From NCBI RefSeq assembly GCF_006440675.2, contig NZ_CP083951.1:1955501-2019500 (forward strand): 64,000 bases of DNA, in the 5' to 3' direction. Both the position numbers and the translations under genes were made by a program. Positions 16,443-25,188 of the stretch are shown in pieces. Every line of letters starts with the position of its first letter. The first letter of the stretch is position 1. The notes below the pieces were generated by a model. It had not been told where the DNA came from and made no database searches. It saw only the letters and a program-made list of their open reading frames with translations. The stretch comes from Mesorhizobium sp. B2-8-5. GTDB taxonomy: Bacteria > Pseudomonadota > Alphaproteobacteria > Rhizobiales > Rhizobiaceae.

Positions 16443-17072
16443 TCATTTTGTGCCGTACATGCGGTCGCCGGCGTCGCCGAGGCCGGGCATGATGTAGCCC
16501 TTGTCGTTCAACTGCCGGTCTATCGAGGCGGTGAAGATCGGCACGTCCGGATGCGCCTTGGTGAAGCGCTCGATGCCTTCGGGGGCGGCAAGCAGGCAGA
16601 GGAAGCGGATGTTGGTGGCGCCGCGGCCCTTCAGCTTGTCGATCGCGGCGATCGCGGAATTGGCGGTCGCCAGCATCGGATCGACGACGATCACCAGGCG
16701 GTCGGCGAGATCGCTCGGCGCCTTGAAGAAATACTCGACCGCTTCCAGTGTCTCATGGTCGCGGTAGAGGCCGATATGCGCGACGCGTGCCGCCGGCACC
16801 AGGTCGAGCAGGCCCTCGAGCAGGCCGTTGCCGGCGCGCAGCACCGAGGCGAAGACCAGCTTCTTGCCTTCCAGCGTCGGCGCCTCCATCTCCTCGATCG
16901 GCGTCTCGATCATGGTCGTGGTCAGTTCGAGATTGCGGGTCACCTCATAGCCGAGCAGAAGTGAAATCTCGCGCAGCAGCCGCCGGAAACCTGCCGTCGA
17001 GGTCTCCTTCTTGCGCATGATGGTCAGCTTGTGCTGGACGAGGGGGTGGTCGACGACGGTGACGCCCTGCAT
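16443..17072 (-). CDS. upp: Uracil phosphoribosyltransferase
   Basis: Converts uracil and PRPP to UMP. The 209 residues start [15 protein letters not shown], a classical UPRT N-terminus, and include the PRPP loop [19 protein letters not shown] and the C-terminal uracil-binding [16 protein letters not shown]. In many UPRTs the loop reads MLATGGS; here it is MLATANS, a variation to note. It completes pyrimidine salvage with deoA and cdd encoded nearby on the opposite strand: cytidine to uridine to uracil to UMP. It lies downstream of add, separated by a 157-base gap containing TAGT-rich repeats. Confidence 0.95.
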   Translation of the reverse strand: MQGVTVVDHPLVQHKLTIMRKKETSTAGFRRLLREISLLLGYEVTRNLELTTTMIETPIEEMEAPTLEGKKLVFASVLRAGNGLLEGLLDLVPAARVAHIGLYRDHETLEAVEYFFKAPSDLADRLVIVVDPMLATANSAIAAIDKLKGRGATNIRFLCLLAAPEGIERFTKAHPDVPIFTASIDRQLNDKGYIMPGLGDAGDRMYGTK

Positions 17073-17094
17073 GATGTGCTCCGACTGGTTCGGG

Positions 17095-17233
17095 GTAGTA
17101 GTCAGTAGTGAGTAGTGAATAGTGAGCCGATTTGCGAGTCCTCGCCTCGGGGAAAGCTCTGGCCTTCAACCGATCTATGCGCGCTCGGCCAAATCCATAA
17201 CTACTGACTACCGACTACTCCCTACTCACTCAC
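17095..17233. repeat. TAGT/ACTA-rich inverted repeat pair between add and upp
   Basis: The left block 17095-17126 is built from GTAGT, CAGTAGT and GAGTAGT units. The right block 17201-17233 is built from ACTACTGACTAC, GACTACT and CTACTCACT units and reaches into the add stop codon. The two blocks are roughly inverted, sharing ACTACTGACTAC, and could fold over the 74 bases between them. Base composition is unlike the surrounding genes. Confidence 0.65.
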
Positions 17234-18204
17234 CGCACCTTCACGTCCAACCGGCCTAGCAGCATCACCTTGGTCTTCTTGTCCACGAAGGCCGCTTCGA
17301 TGGCCGTCCTGGTGATCTCTGCGAGCGCCTTGTCGTTCATGGCGAAATGCTCGGCCGCGATATCGTATTCGCGCTTCAGCGAGGTCCAGAAATAGGGCGG
17401 GTCGTCGGAGTTGAGCGTCACCTTGCAGCCGGCGGCGCGCAGCGCCGGAAAGGGATGGTCGGCGAAGCTGTCGAATACCTTCAGCGCGATGTTGGAGCCA
17501 GGGCAGCATTCCAGCACCACGCCCTCGGCGGCGATGCGGCGGACGAGATCCGGGTTTTCGATGGCGCGAACGCCATGGCCGATGCGTGACGGGCGGATGT
17601 GGTCGAGGGCCGCCTTGACACTTTCCCAGCCCATCAGTTCGCCCGCATGGATGGTGATGCCGAGGCCCGCTTCGCGCGCGATCTCGAAGGCGCGCACATA
17701 GTCCTCGACATCGCCGATGCGCTCGTCGCCGGCGACGCCGAAGCCGGTCACCAGCGGATGGCCGCAGCGCGCCGCGAAGCGCGCCGCCTGCTCGATCGCC
17801 TCGACCCCGACATGGCGCACGCCGGTGACGATCATGCGGCCCTCGATGCCGGTCTTGGCCTTGGCGCGGGTCATGCCTTCGCCCAGCGCGTCCGTATAGG
17901 CTTTTGGCGACAGCCCGGCCTTTTTGGCATGGTCCGGCGAGGTGAAAACCTCGGAATAGATGGCGCCGTCGCGGGCGAGGCTGGTCAGGTAATAGTCGGC
18001 GAGGCGCGCATAATCCTCTTCGGTGCGAAACAGGTCGGAAGCGAAATCGTAGGCGGCCAGAAACGAGGTGAAATCGTGCCAGATGAAGGAGCCTTCCTGG
18101 ATATAGGGGGAAGGGTCCTTGCCATATTTGCGGGCCTGGCTGACGACGAGCTCGGGCGGCGCCGCCCCTTCGATGTGGCAATGCAGTTCGGCCTTCAAGA
18201 TCAT
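17230..18204 (-). CDS. add: Adenosine deaminase
   Basis: Deaminates adenosine or deoxyadenosine to inosine forms, which the neighbouring PNP can then cleave. With 324 residues it matches bacterial Add. Zinc-site motifs are visible: [11 protein letters not shown] near the N-terminus, [10 protein letters not shown] in the middle with the catalytic glutamate nearby, RIGHGVRAI, and [14 protein letters not shown] at the C-terminal zinc/substrate aspartates. The start at 18204 was chosen because the family begins a few residues before HCHIEG; an earlier ATG at 18330 would add 42 unconserved residues. The stop codon is touched by the TAGT-type repeat. Confidence 0.92.
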   Translation of the reverse strand: MILKAELHCHIEGAAPPELVVSQARKYGKDPSPYIQEGSFIWHDFTSFLAAYDFASDLFRTEEDYARLADYYLTSLARDGAIYSEVFTSPDHAKKAGLSPKAYTDALGEGMTRAKAKTGIEGRMIVTGVRHVGVEAIEQAARFAARCGHPLVTGFGVAGDERIGDVEDYVRAFEIAREAGLGITIHAGELMGWESVKAALDHIRPSRIGHGVRAIENPDLVRRIAAEGVVLECCPGSNIALKVFDSFADHPFPALRAAGCKVTLNSDDPPYFWTSLKREYDIAAEHFAMNDKALAEITRTAIEAAFVDKKTKVMLLGRLDVKVR

Positions 18205-18284
18205 GCGGTCATCTCGTCCGATATGCTGCTCTCGCGCAGATTCTGGCCGGAAAATCATGCGTGACCTTTCCCTGCCGGGTTTTG

Positions 18285-18309
18285 AAGGCGCGGCCGAAAA
18301 CCGCGCCTT
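18285..18309. repeat. 9-bp hairpin in the add-ubiE divergent region
   Basis: AAGGCGCGG (18285-18293) and CCGCGCCTT (18301-18309) are exact complements with a seven-base loop. It sits between two divergent gene starts and lacks a T run, so a leader or operator role is more likely than termination. Confidence 0.45.
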
Positions 18310-18372
18310 GGACAATAGCGTCGGCACCATCGATCGGCTATGGTCCCGCCGGTTTTATGACGGATCAAAATA

Positions 18373-19149
18373 ATGTCAGTTGAGAGAACCACGGCCGCGG
18401 GCGGCATGGAAACCTCCTATGGTTTCAGGAGGGTCGGGGAAGGCGAGAAGCAGCCCCTCGTCAACGACGTCTTCCACAAGGTGGCCAATCGATACGATCT
18501 GATGAACGATCTGATGTCGGCTGGGTTGCATCGGTTGTGGAAGGACGCGATGGTCGCCTGGCTGAACCCTCCCAAAAAGGTGGGCTGGAAGGTGCTCGAC
18601 GTCGCCGGGGGCACCGGCGATATCGCCTTCCGCATCGTCGAGGCCAGTCAGCGACAGGCCCATGCCACGGTGCTCGACATCAATGGCTCGATGCTGGCCG
18701 TCGGCCGCGACCGCGCCAAGAAGCAGGGCCTTGCGGCAAACACCGACTTTGTCGAGGCCAATGCCGAGGAATTGCCTTTCAACGATGAGTCCTTCGACGC
18801 CTATACGATCGCGTTCGGCATTCGCAACGTGCCGCGCATCGAAGCCGCCCTTGGTGAAGCCTATCGCGTGCTGAAGCGGGGCGGGCGGTTGCTCTGCCTG
18901 GAGTTCTCCGAGGTCGACATGCCGCTGCTCGACAAGGCCTATGAGGCCTGGTCGTTCAACGCGATCCCCAAGATCGGCAAGGCGGTCACCGGCGATGGCG
19001 AGCCCTATTCCTACCTTGTCGAATCCATCCGCAAATTCCCCAACCAGCAGAATTTCGCGGCGATGATTAGCCGCGCCGGCTTCGACCGCGTCACGTTCCG
19101 CAACTATTCGGGCGGCATCGCCGCCCTTCATTCCGGCTGGAAGCTTTGA
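18373..19149 (+). CDS. ubiE: Demethylmenaquinone/2-polyprenyl-benzoquinol C-methyltransferase
   Basis: SAM-dependent C-methylation step of ubiquinone synthesis. The 258 residues show motif [16 protein letters not shown], the UbiE N-terminal signature [19 protein letters not shown] followed by LHRLWK, and the C-terminal signature [15 protein letters not shown]. The middle [14 protein letters not shown] is also diagnostic. It stands upstream of ubiB on the same strand with a 43-base gap, a common arrangement for ubiquinone genes in alphaproteobacteria. Confidence 0.97.
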   Translation: MSVERTTAAGGMETSYGFRRVGEGEKQPLVNDVFHKVANRYDLMNDLMSAGLHRLWKDAMVAWLNPPKKVGWKVLDVAGGTGDIAFRIVEASQRQAHATVLDINGSMLAVGRDRAKKQGLAANTDFVEANAEELPFNDESFDAYTIAFGIRNVPRIEAALGEAYRVLKRGGRLLCLEFSEVDMPLLDKAYEAWSFNAIPKIGKAVTGDGEPYSYLVESIRKFPNQQNFAAMISRAGFDRVTFRNYSGGIAALHSGWKL

Positions 19150-19192
19150 GGCGCGGCCCCTTGCAGCAGGCCCCTTTGACACAGGCAGGGCT

Positions 19193-20767
19193 ATGAGCAG
19201 CGTCGCCGCCGCCTTTCGGCTCGCCAGGGCCGGCTGGGTGCTGGTCCGCGAGGGCGTCGTCGCGGCGTTGCCTGGCGAAGAACTGTCCGGCATGCCGAAA
19301 TTCGGCTGGCGCGTGGCGCGGCTTTTTACCCGCCGCCGGGCGCTGAGTTATCAGCGCGGCGACCGGCTGGCGCGAGCGGTGGTGCGGCTTGGACCCTCCT
19401 ACGTCAAGCTCGGCCAGTTCCTGGCGACGCGGCCCGATGTCGTCGGCAACGACATGGCGCTCGACCTGGCGCTTTTGCAGGACAAGATGCACACCTTCCC
19501 GAAAGCGGAAGCGGTCCATGCGATCGAAGCCTCGCTCGGGCGCAGGATCGACGATCTCTATGCCAGCTTCGGGGATCCCGTTGCCGCCGCCTCGATCGCG
19601 CAGGTGCATGGCGCCGACGTGGCTCGTGACGGAACGACGTCGCGCGTGGCGGTGAAGGTGATCCGGCCCGGTGTGCGCCGCCGCTTCTTCCAGGATCTCG
19701 AAAGCTATTTCCTCGCGGCCCATCTGCAGGAGAGATACATCCCCTCGTCGCGCCGGCTGCGTCCGGTCGAGGTGACCCAGACGCTGGCGCAGACCACCAA
19801 GGTCGAGATGGATCTGAGGCTCGAGGCGGCCGCGCTTTCGGAACTCGGCGAGAACACCAAGGACGATCCGGGCTTTCGCGTGCCCGCGGTTGACTGGGAG
19901 CGCACCGGCCGCGACGTGCTCACCATGGAGTGGATCGACGGCACCAAGATGAACGACATCGCCGGCCTTGCCAATGCCGGTCATAACCTCAAGGCGATCG
20001 CCGCCAATCTGGTCCAGTCGTTCCTCAGGCACACGTTGCGCGACGGCTTCTTCCATGCCGATATGCATCCGGGCAACCTGTTCGTCGAAGCCAATGGCAC
20101 CATCGTCGCCGTCGATCTCGGCATTGCAGGCCGGCTCGGCAAGAAGGAGCGGCGCTTCCTCGCCGAAATCCTCTACGGCTTCATCGTGCGCGACTATCAG
20201 CGCGTCGCGGAGGTGCATTTCGAGGCGGGCTATGTGCCGCGTCAGCACAATGTCTCGGCCTTCGCGCAGGCGATCCGCGCCATCGGTGAGCCGATCCACG
20301 GCCAGTCGGCCGAGACCATTTCGATGGCGAAGTTGCTGACGCTGCTGTTCGAAGTCACCGAGCTGTTCGATATGGCGACGCGGACCGAATTGGTGCTTTT
20401 GCAAAAGACCATGGTGGTGGTCGAAGGCGTCGCCCGCACGCTCGATCCGGCTTTCAACATGTGGAAGACTTCCGAGCCTGTGGTCAGCGACTGGATCGCG
20501 GGCAATCTCGGCCCGCGCGGCATGCTCACCGACGCGCGCGACGGCGCCAAGGCGCTATTGACGCTGGCACGGCAGGCGCCGGACCTTGCCGCCCGTACCG
20601 ACCGGCTGTCGCGCGAGATCGACCTGATGGCCGAGAACGGCCTGCGCTTCGACGAAGCGACGGCCCGCGCCATCGGCAAGGCCGAAGCGCGCCACACCCG
20701 CTCCGGCCGCGTGGCGCTATGGGTGATCGCGCTGACGCTGATCTACATCGCCTGGAAATTGCTGTGA
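19193..20767 (+). CDS. ubiB: Ubiquinone biosynthesis atypical kinase UbiB
   Basis: Protein of 524 residues of the ABC1/ADCK (UbiB) atypical kinase family, needed for ubiquinone hydroxylation steps in aerobic growth. The KxGQ motif is LGPSYVKLGQFLATRPDVVG, the alanine-rich loop is AAASIAQVHGA, and the catalytic/metal region is HADMHPGNLFVEANGTIVAV followed by DLG. A C-terminal membrane anchor (VALWVIALTLIYIAW) is present. A 38-base palindrome begins four bases after the stop. The usual downstream partner coaBC is displaced by a toxin-antitoxin pair. Confidence 0.97.
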   Translation: MSSVAAAFRLARAGWVLVREGVVAALPGEELSGMPKFGWRVARLFTRRRALSYQRGDRLARAVVRLGPSYVKLGQFLATRPDVVGNDMALDLALLQDKMHTFPKAEAVHAIEASLGRRIDDLYASFGDPVAAASIAQVHGADVARDGTTSRVAVKVIRPGVRRRFFQDLESYFLAAHLQERYIPSSRRLRPVEVTQTLAQTTKVEMDLRLEAAALSELGENTKDDPGFRVPAVDWERTGRDVLTMEWIDGTKMNDIAGLANAGHNLKAIAANLVQSFLRHTLRDGFFHADMHPGNLFVEANGTIVAVDLGIAGRLGKKERRFLAEILYGFIVRDYQRVAEVHFEAGYVPRQHNVSAFAQAIRAIGEPIHGQSAETISMAKLLTLLFEVTELFDMATRTELVLLQKTMVVVEGVARTLDPAFNMWKTSEPVVSDWIAGNLGPRGMLTDARDGAKALLTLARQAPDLAARTDRLSREIDLMAENGLRFDEATARAIGKAEARHTRSGRVALWVIALTLIYIAWKLL

Positions 20768-20770
20768 TCG

Positions 20771-20808
20771 TTTCAATGACAGCAATGCAAGCATTGCTGT
20801 CATTGAAA
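20771..20808. promoter_or_regulatory. Perfect 18-bp palindrome before the toxin-antitoxin pair
   Basis: TTTCAATGACAGCAATGC (20771-20788), two bases, then its exact reverse complement (20791-20808). It lies just after the ubiB stop and 43 bases before the antitoxin start. FitA/VapB proteins of the ribbon-helix-helix type bind inverted repeats in their own promoters, so an autoregulatory operator is the first reading. A terminator for ubiB is less likely because no T run follows directly. Confidence 0.65.
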
Positions 20809-20851
20809 GCAGCTCTTTTATGTCCTACCTTGCAGGGTAAGGAGCAGAGAT

Positions 20852-21109
20852 ATGGGCACACTTACGATCCGCAATCTCGATGACAGCGTGAAGCAAAAAC
20901 TTCGTGAGCGAGCTGCAGTAAGAGGAGTCTCGATGGAGGAGGAAGCGCGTAGTGTTCTCGCCAAGAGCGTTTTGTCGGACGGGTCGGGTTATGATGTGCA
21001 CGGCGAGTCACTTTACGCAGCGATTCGTCGGCTAGTTGAGCCTCATGGCGGCTTCGATATTGAGCTGCCGGAGCGTGGCCCCGCGCGCGAGCCGCCAAAA
21101 TTCGATTGA
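20852..21109 (+). CDS. FitA/VapB-like ribbon-helix-helix antitoxin
   Basis: Antitoxin of 85 residues. The N-terminus MGTLTIRNLDDSVKQKLRER and AAVRGVSMEEEARSVL are the typical FitA-like ribbon-helix-helix DNA-binding unit. The C-terminal 40 residues are variable and should wrap the toxin. AAGGAGCAG precedes the ATG at good spacing. The toxin ATG comes two bases after this stop. Base composition in this gene and the next is visibly less GC-rich than in ubiB and coaBC, which suggests acquisition. Confidence 0.9.
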   Translation: MGTLTIRNLDDSVKQKLRERAAVRGVSMEEEARSVLAKSVLSDGSGYDVHGESLYAAIRRLVEPHGGFDIELPERGPAREPPKFD

Positions 21110-21111
21110 CC

Positions 21112-21534
21112 ATGTTCGTGCTGGATACGAACGTTATTTCGGAAACTTTCAAGCCGCAGCCAGATGCGGGAGTAGCCGCTTGGATGGAAAGTTCGTTTGG
21201 GAGGCGCTCTTACGTCACGGCGATGACCAAAGCGGAACTGCTCGTAGTCCTGGCAAATATGCCGGATGGGAAGCGTAAGGCTGCTCTGGGTAGCGTGATC
21301 GGGGCGTTTTTCACGATGAAGCTCAAGACCCCTGTGCTTGCGTTCGGAGATCGTGAGGCTGAGGCGTACGCAGAGATTGTTTCGAAGAGACGGGTTCTGG
21401 GGCATCCTATTCGTGAATTTGACGCGCAGATCGCCTCGGTTGCTCTCTGTCGGAGTTTTGCTGTGGTGACAAGGAATGTGGCCGACTTTGTTGATTGTGG
21501 CATTAACATAGTCAATCCTTGGGAGGGAGCATGA
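21112..21534 (+). CDS. PIN-domain toxin (FitB/VapC family)
   Basis: Putative endoribonuclease of 140 residues. PIN-domain acidic residues are seen in FVLDTNVISE (first Asp), TKAELL (Glu), and HPIREFDAQIASVA (Asp). The C-terminus VVTRNVADFVDCGINIVNPW is the usual FitB/VapC ending. The ATG at 21112 is used; a TTG at 21106 overlaps the antitoxin stop. The stop codon overlaps the coaBC start as ATGA, so an essential housekeeping gene is coupled directly to the toxin. All key residues look intact, so the pair is probably functional. Confidence 0.92.
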   Translation: MFVLDTNVISETFKPQPDAGVAAWMESSFGRRSYVTAMTKAELLVVLANMPDGKRKAALGSVIGAFFTMKLKTPVLAFGDREAEAYAEIVSKRRVLGHPIREFDAQIASVALCRSFAVVTRNVADFVDCGINIVNPWEGA

Positions 21535-22766
21535 CTCTTTCCGGCAAGCGCATCCTGCTCATCATCGGCGGCGGCATCGCCGCCTACAAGGCGCTCGACC
21601 TCATCCGGCGGCTGCGCGAGCGTGGCGCGTCGGTGCGGGTGGTGATGACGTCGGCCGCGCAGGAATTCGTCACCACGCTTTCGGTCGGCGCGCTTTCGGC
21701 CGATCATGTCTTCACCGAGCTGTTCGACCGCAAGGACGAGCACGATGTCGGCCATATAAGGCTGTCGCGCGAAGCCGACTTGCTGGTGGTGGCGCCGGCC
21801 ACCGCCGATTTGATGGCGAAGCTCGCCAATGGCCATGCCAACGACCTTGCCTCGACGGTGCTTCTTGCCACCGACAAGAAGGTGCTGATGGCGCCGGCGA
21901 TGAACCCGAAAATGTGGGCGCATGCTGCCACGCGCCGCAACCGGGCGACTTTGCTGAAGGACGGCATCGCCTTTGTCGGTCCCGCCAAGGGCGAGATGGC
22001 GGAAAGCCACGAAGCGGGTGAGGGCCGCATGGCCGAACCGCTGGAGATCGCCGCCGCGATCGAAGCCATGCTCGACGAGAAGCCGAAGCCGCTTGCCGGC
22101 CGCAGGATCATCGTCACCTCCGGGCCGACGCATGAGCCGATCGACCCGGTGCGCTACATCGCCAATCGCTCCTCGGGCAAGCAGGGCCACGCGATAGCGG
22201 CCGCGCTGGCGAAGCTCGGCGCCGATGTGCGGCTGGTTTCCGGTCCGGTCACCATCGCCGATCCGGCCGGCGTCGCGACCACCCATGTCGAAACAGCTGC
22301 CCAGATGAAGGACGCGGTCGAGCGCCTGCTGCCGGCGGATGCCGCCGTGTTCGTCGCGGCGGTCGCCGACTGGCGCACCGCCAACGCCGCCGGCGAGAAG
22401 ATCAAGAAGGTGGCTGGCGAGGGGCCGCCTTCGCTGGAGATGGTCGAGAACCCGGACATCCTGGCCGGCATCGGCCATCACGCGCAGCGGCCGGGCCTCA
22501 TCGTCGGCTTCGCCGCCGAGACGCAGGATCTGATCGCCAATGCCGAGGCCAAGCTCAAGAAAAAGGGCGCGGACTTCATCGTCGCCAATGACGTCTCGCA
22601 TGAAAGCGGCATCGGGCCGTCCGGCGTGATGGGCGGCGACCGCAACAAGGTGCGCATCGTCTCCAGGACCGGTGTCGAGGAATGGCCGGAAATGGTCAAG
22701 GACGAGATGGCGGCGCGGCTCGCCGCGCTGATTGCCGAGCGGCTGCAGCAAACTGTCGTGGTCTGA
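21531..22766 (+). CDS. coaBC: Phosphopantothenoylcysteine decarboxylase / phosphopantothenate-cysteine ligase
   Basis: Bifunctional coenzyme A synthesis enzyme of 411 residues. The N-terminal flavoprotein CoaC half starts KRILLIIGGGIAAYKALDLI and contains APAMNPKMWAHAAT. The C-terminal CoaB half contains IIVTSGPTHEPIDPVRYIAN then RSSGKQG, followed by FVAAVADWR and the late FIVANDVS. The ATG at 21531 has a GGGAGGG site and overlaps the toxin stop. Its natural upstream neighbour is probably ubiB, now 760 bases away. Transcription may depend on ubiB readthrough or on the toxin-antitoxin promoter. Confidence 0.96.
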   Translation: MTLSGKRILLIIGGGIAAYKALDLIRRLRERGASVRVVMTSAAQEFVTTLSVGALSADHVFTELFDRKDEHDVGHIRLSREADLLVVAPATADLMAKLANGHANDLASTVLLATDKKVLMAPAMNPKMWAHAATRRNRATLLKDGIAFVGPAKGEMAESHEAGEGRMAEPLEIAAAIEAMLDEKPKPLAGRRIIVTSGPTHEPIDPVRYIANRSSGKQGHAIAAALAKLGADVRLVSGPVTIADPAGVATTHVETAAQMKDAVERLLPADAAVFVAAVADWRTANAAGEKIKKVAGEGPPSLEMVENPDILAGIGHHAQRPGLIVGFAAETQDLIANAEAKLKKKGADFIVANDVSHESGIGPSGVMGGDRNKVRIVSRTGVEEWPEMVKDEMAARLAALIAERLQQTVVV

Positions 22767-22804
22767 GCGGCAAGCCCGCGTTTCGGTCGTTGCCGTCGCC
22801 GCAG

Positions 22805-24271
22805 TCAACCCGCCGCAAGTCGCGGCCGGTTCGCTGTGGAGAAGATCCTCAGCGCCGCCAGGCAGCCGAACACGCCGAGCGGCACGAAGGCCAGGTACAG
22901 CCAACTGGCGACGGAAGCGGCCGCTTCCCGGTTCAGCCCTTCGGAGAAGCCGCTGGCATTGGCGATGATGCCGGCAAGCGCGGCGCCGACGGCATAGCCG
23001 ATGCGCTGCATGGTCGGCACCGCGGCCGAGGCGATGGTTTGCTCGTCCGGCGCCGCCGACGCCACGATGATGCGGGTCAGGAACGGCCAGGCGATACCGA
23101 AGCCGCCGCCCTGCAAAAGGGCGCAGAGCAGGATCAGCGGGATCGAGCCGGCAGGGATCGTATAGGCGAAGCCGGCAATTCCGCATGCAATCATCAGCGC
23201 GCCGACGAGGATGATCGAGCGTTCGCGTTCCGGCGGGGCATTGGCGACGAGGATCGACAGTATCGACCATGAGATCGACTCGGCGGCGATGATGTAGCCG
23301 CTGGTGAGCAGAGGTATGTCGTGCAGCGTGGTCAGAAGCAGCGGCCCGTATATGCCAAAGGAACAGGTCGCCACCGAAAAGGCGGCGACCATGGTCATGC
23401 CGGTGCCGAGCGGCGCGCGCCATGAAAACAGATCTGACGGGAACAGGCGCGACCGGGGTCTCAGCCCATCGACCCTGACGAACAGCGCCAGGCCGATCAG
23501 GCCAAGACAAAGCAGCAGCGACGAGCGGAGCAGGGCTATGTCGACGCCGGCGGTCGCGATCAGCACCACGCTGACGGCAAGGCAGGCGAGCGCGCCATAG
23601 GGGAAGGGCGGCGCGGCATCGGCCGAAACCTGCGGACGCGACGCGCCGGCGGTGTTGAGAACGGTGAGGCTGGCAAGCGCAACCGCGATGCCGCCCAGCG
23701 TGAAGATGCCGACCGCCCAGCGCCAGGACAGAAGCTCGACCATGATCGCCCCGATCATCGGGCCGCTGAAGGCGGCGATGCCCCAGATCGCCGACATCAC
23801 GCCGAAAAGCTGGGGCCAGATGCTGCGCGGAAAGAGCCGCTCGACGGAGACGAAGGCAAGCGACACCAGCGCGCCGCCGCCGAAGCCTTCGATCAGCCGC
23901 CCGGCGAGGAACTGGGTCATCGAGGGCGCGACGGCGCTCAACAGCGCGCCGGCCGCGTAGAGGGTGGCGGCGACCGCCATGTTGCTGCGCAGGCTGACAT
24001 AGCTGACGAGCCGTCCGGCCGCGGCGCCGGCGGTGATGGCGCCAAGCTCGTAGATCGCCAGCGACCAGCCGACGAGCTGCACGCCGTCGAGTTCGCCGAC
24101 CATCGCCGGCATCACCGTCGCCACCATCGTCTCGTTGGTGGCGTAAAGCAGGATGCCGAGATTGATGAAGCAGAACCGCGCCAGATCGCCGCTCGCCCAC
24201 AGCGCCCGCCAATCCACCCTCTTGCTGGCCACCCTGTTGCTGGCCACCTTGTTGCCGCTCGCTGCCGTCAC
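22805..24271 (-). CDS. MFS transporter, drug-exporter type
   Basis: Major facilitator protein of 488 residues with about 12-14 hydrophobic segments. The N-terminal segment FINLGILLYATNETMVATVM and the loop 2-3 region GRLVSYVSLRSNM fit drug:H+ antiporters of the DHA group, as do LAGRLIEGFGGGALVSLAFV and the motif C-like AIWGIAAFSGPMIGAIM. The N-terminus holds a short duplicated stretch (NKVASNRVASKRV) from a tandem repeat in the DNA. The substrate is unknown. It is convergent with coaBC, and no regulator gene adjoins it. Confidence 0.88.
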   Translation of the reverse strand: MTAASGNKVASNRVASKRVDWRALWASGDLARFCFINLGILLYATNETMVATVMPAMVGELDGVQLVGWSLAIYELGAITAGAAAGRLVSYVSLRSNMAVAATLYAAGALLSAVAPSMTQFLAGRLIEGFGGGALVSLAFVSVERLFPRSIWPQLFGVMSAIWGIAAFSGPMIGAIMVELLSWRWAVGIFTLGGIAVALASLTVLNTAGASRPQVSADAAPPFPYGALACLAVSVVLIATAGVDIALLRSSLLLCLGLIGLALFVRVDGLRPRSRLFPSDLFSWRAPLGTGMTMVAAFSVATCSFGIYGPLLLTTLHDIPLLTSGYIIAAESISWSILSILVANAPPERERSIILVGALMIACGIAGFAYTIPAGSIPLILLCALLQGGGFGIAWPFLTRIIVASAAPDEQTIASAAVPTMQRIGYAVGAALAGIIANASGFSEGLNREAAASVASWLYLAFVPLGVFGCLAALRIFSTANRPRLAAG

Positions 24272-24435
24272 GCCGATCTCCTGCTTGTTTTGCGCACCTC
24301 ATCCGCGTTGCGAACGAGGGGCAAGATCCAGTTCGGCAGGGCTTGTAGAACCTCAAGCGCAGTTGAGCTCAAGAGGCTTTTTCGCGGATTTCGAGGCAAG
24401 CCACCATTTGCGCCGAAGGGATCCGGCTTTCCAAA

Positions 24436-24471
24436 GCACTCGGCCCGGAACAGATGTTCCGGGCCGAGTGC
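24436..24471 (-). terminator. 17-bp perfect hairpin, probable terminator of DUF992 gene
   Basis: GCACTCGGCCCGGAACA (24436-24452) and its exact complement (24455-24471) leave a two-base loop. It begins 29 bases past the DUF992 stop on the minus strand, where the stem is followed by TTTGG, a weak T run. The stem is unusually long and GC-rich. Confidence 0.6.
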
Positions 24472-24499
24472 GGCGCAATGAATTTGAAAAGCCGAGGGC

Positions 24500-24976
24500 T
24501 CACTTATAGGAGTGGACGAGGTCCAGCGAGGCCACCGCGACGGCCAGGTTGAGGCCCGTCTGGGCCTGGACGCTGAGCGGTTCCAGCATGAAGGCGCTGT
24601 CGAGGCCGCCGACCAGGAGGTTGGCGCCGCCGCCGGTCACGACGCTCGCCTCGGCGTTGACGCCGTAATAGCTGCCGGCGAGGTCGCCCGCGTCGTGATG
24701 ACGCGTGGCGGCAAGCACTGCCCAGACGAGCTGGCCCTGATGCGTCTTGCCGACGTCGACGCCGAGTTTGGAGATCATCCCGGTATAAATCTCGGCCGGG
24801 CCATGATGGGAGGGGCGGAAGGTGCAGGAGACGCCCTTGTTCGACGTGATGACGTAGCCGACGCCGCCGTCGATCGTGCAATCGAGCGTACCGAGCCGGA
24901 GCGTGCCGGCGCTGACCGGAGAAGCGAGGACCGTGGCGGCAAGCGCGGCAGCGGCACAGGCAAGTGTTTTGATCAT
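24500..24976 (-). CDS. DUF992 domain secreted protein
   Basis: Exported protein of 158 residues with a signal peptide MIKTLACAAAALAATVLASP then VSAG. The mature part (LRLGTLDCTIDGGVGYVITS then NKGVSCTF) and the later LVWAVLAATRHHDAGDLAGS with YYGV are the conserved body of DUF992, a family common in Rhizobiales and of unknown function. The glycine-rich end GGGANLLVGGLDSAFMLEPL is also typical. ATG 24976 is chosen because it begins the signal peptide; an upstream ATG at 25030 would place 18 charged residues before it. Confidence 0.9.
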   Translation of the reverse strand: MIKTLACAAAALAATVLASPVSAGTLRLGTLDCTIDGGVGYVITSNKGVSCTFRPSHHGPAEIYTGMISKLGVDVGKTHQGQLVWAVLAATRHHDAGDLAGSYYGVNAEASVVTGGGANLLVGGLDSAFMLEPLSVQAQTGLNLAVAVASLDLVHSYK

Positions 24977-25188
24977 TGGAAAGGTCCTTTCGCGAAAATC
25001 TTGGCCCCGGCTTAAACGATCGAGGTGCACGGAGCGTTCCGCCGAAAACTTGGCGCGAACATGGCAAAGATTAACGCGTTGGACTGGGCGGTTAACGGAT
25101 CGCTATCGGCGTCTCCGCGGCGCAACACTGCGCTCGCAGGCGGACCCGTAAGTCGTGCAAGACACTTATTTTCGGCGCCAGCTTCCGA

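Noticed and set aside
24200..24260. Short tandem repeat in the MFS N-terminus as a phase-variation tract
   Set aside because: It is only about two 15-base units in frame; unit loss would not shift the frame.
21210..24356. A 1048-codon minus-strand open frame across coaBC and the MFS gene
   Set aside because: It covers two well-supported genes in other frames and shows only composition-driven residues.
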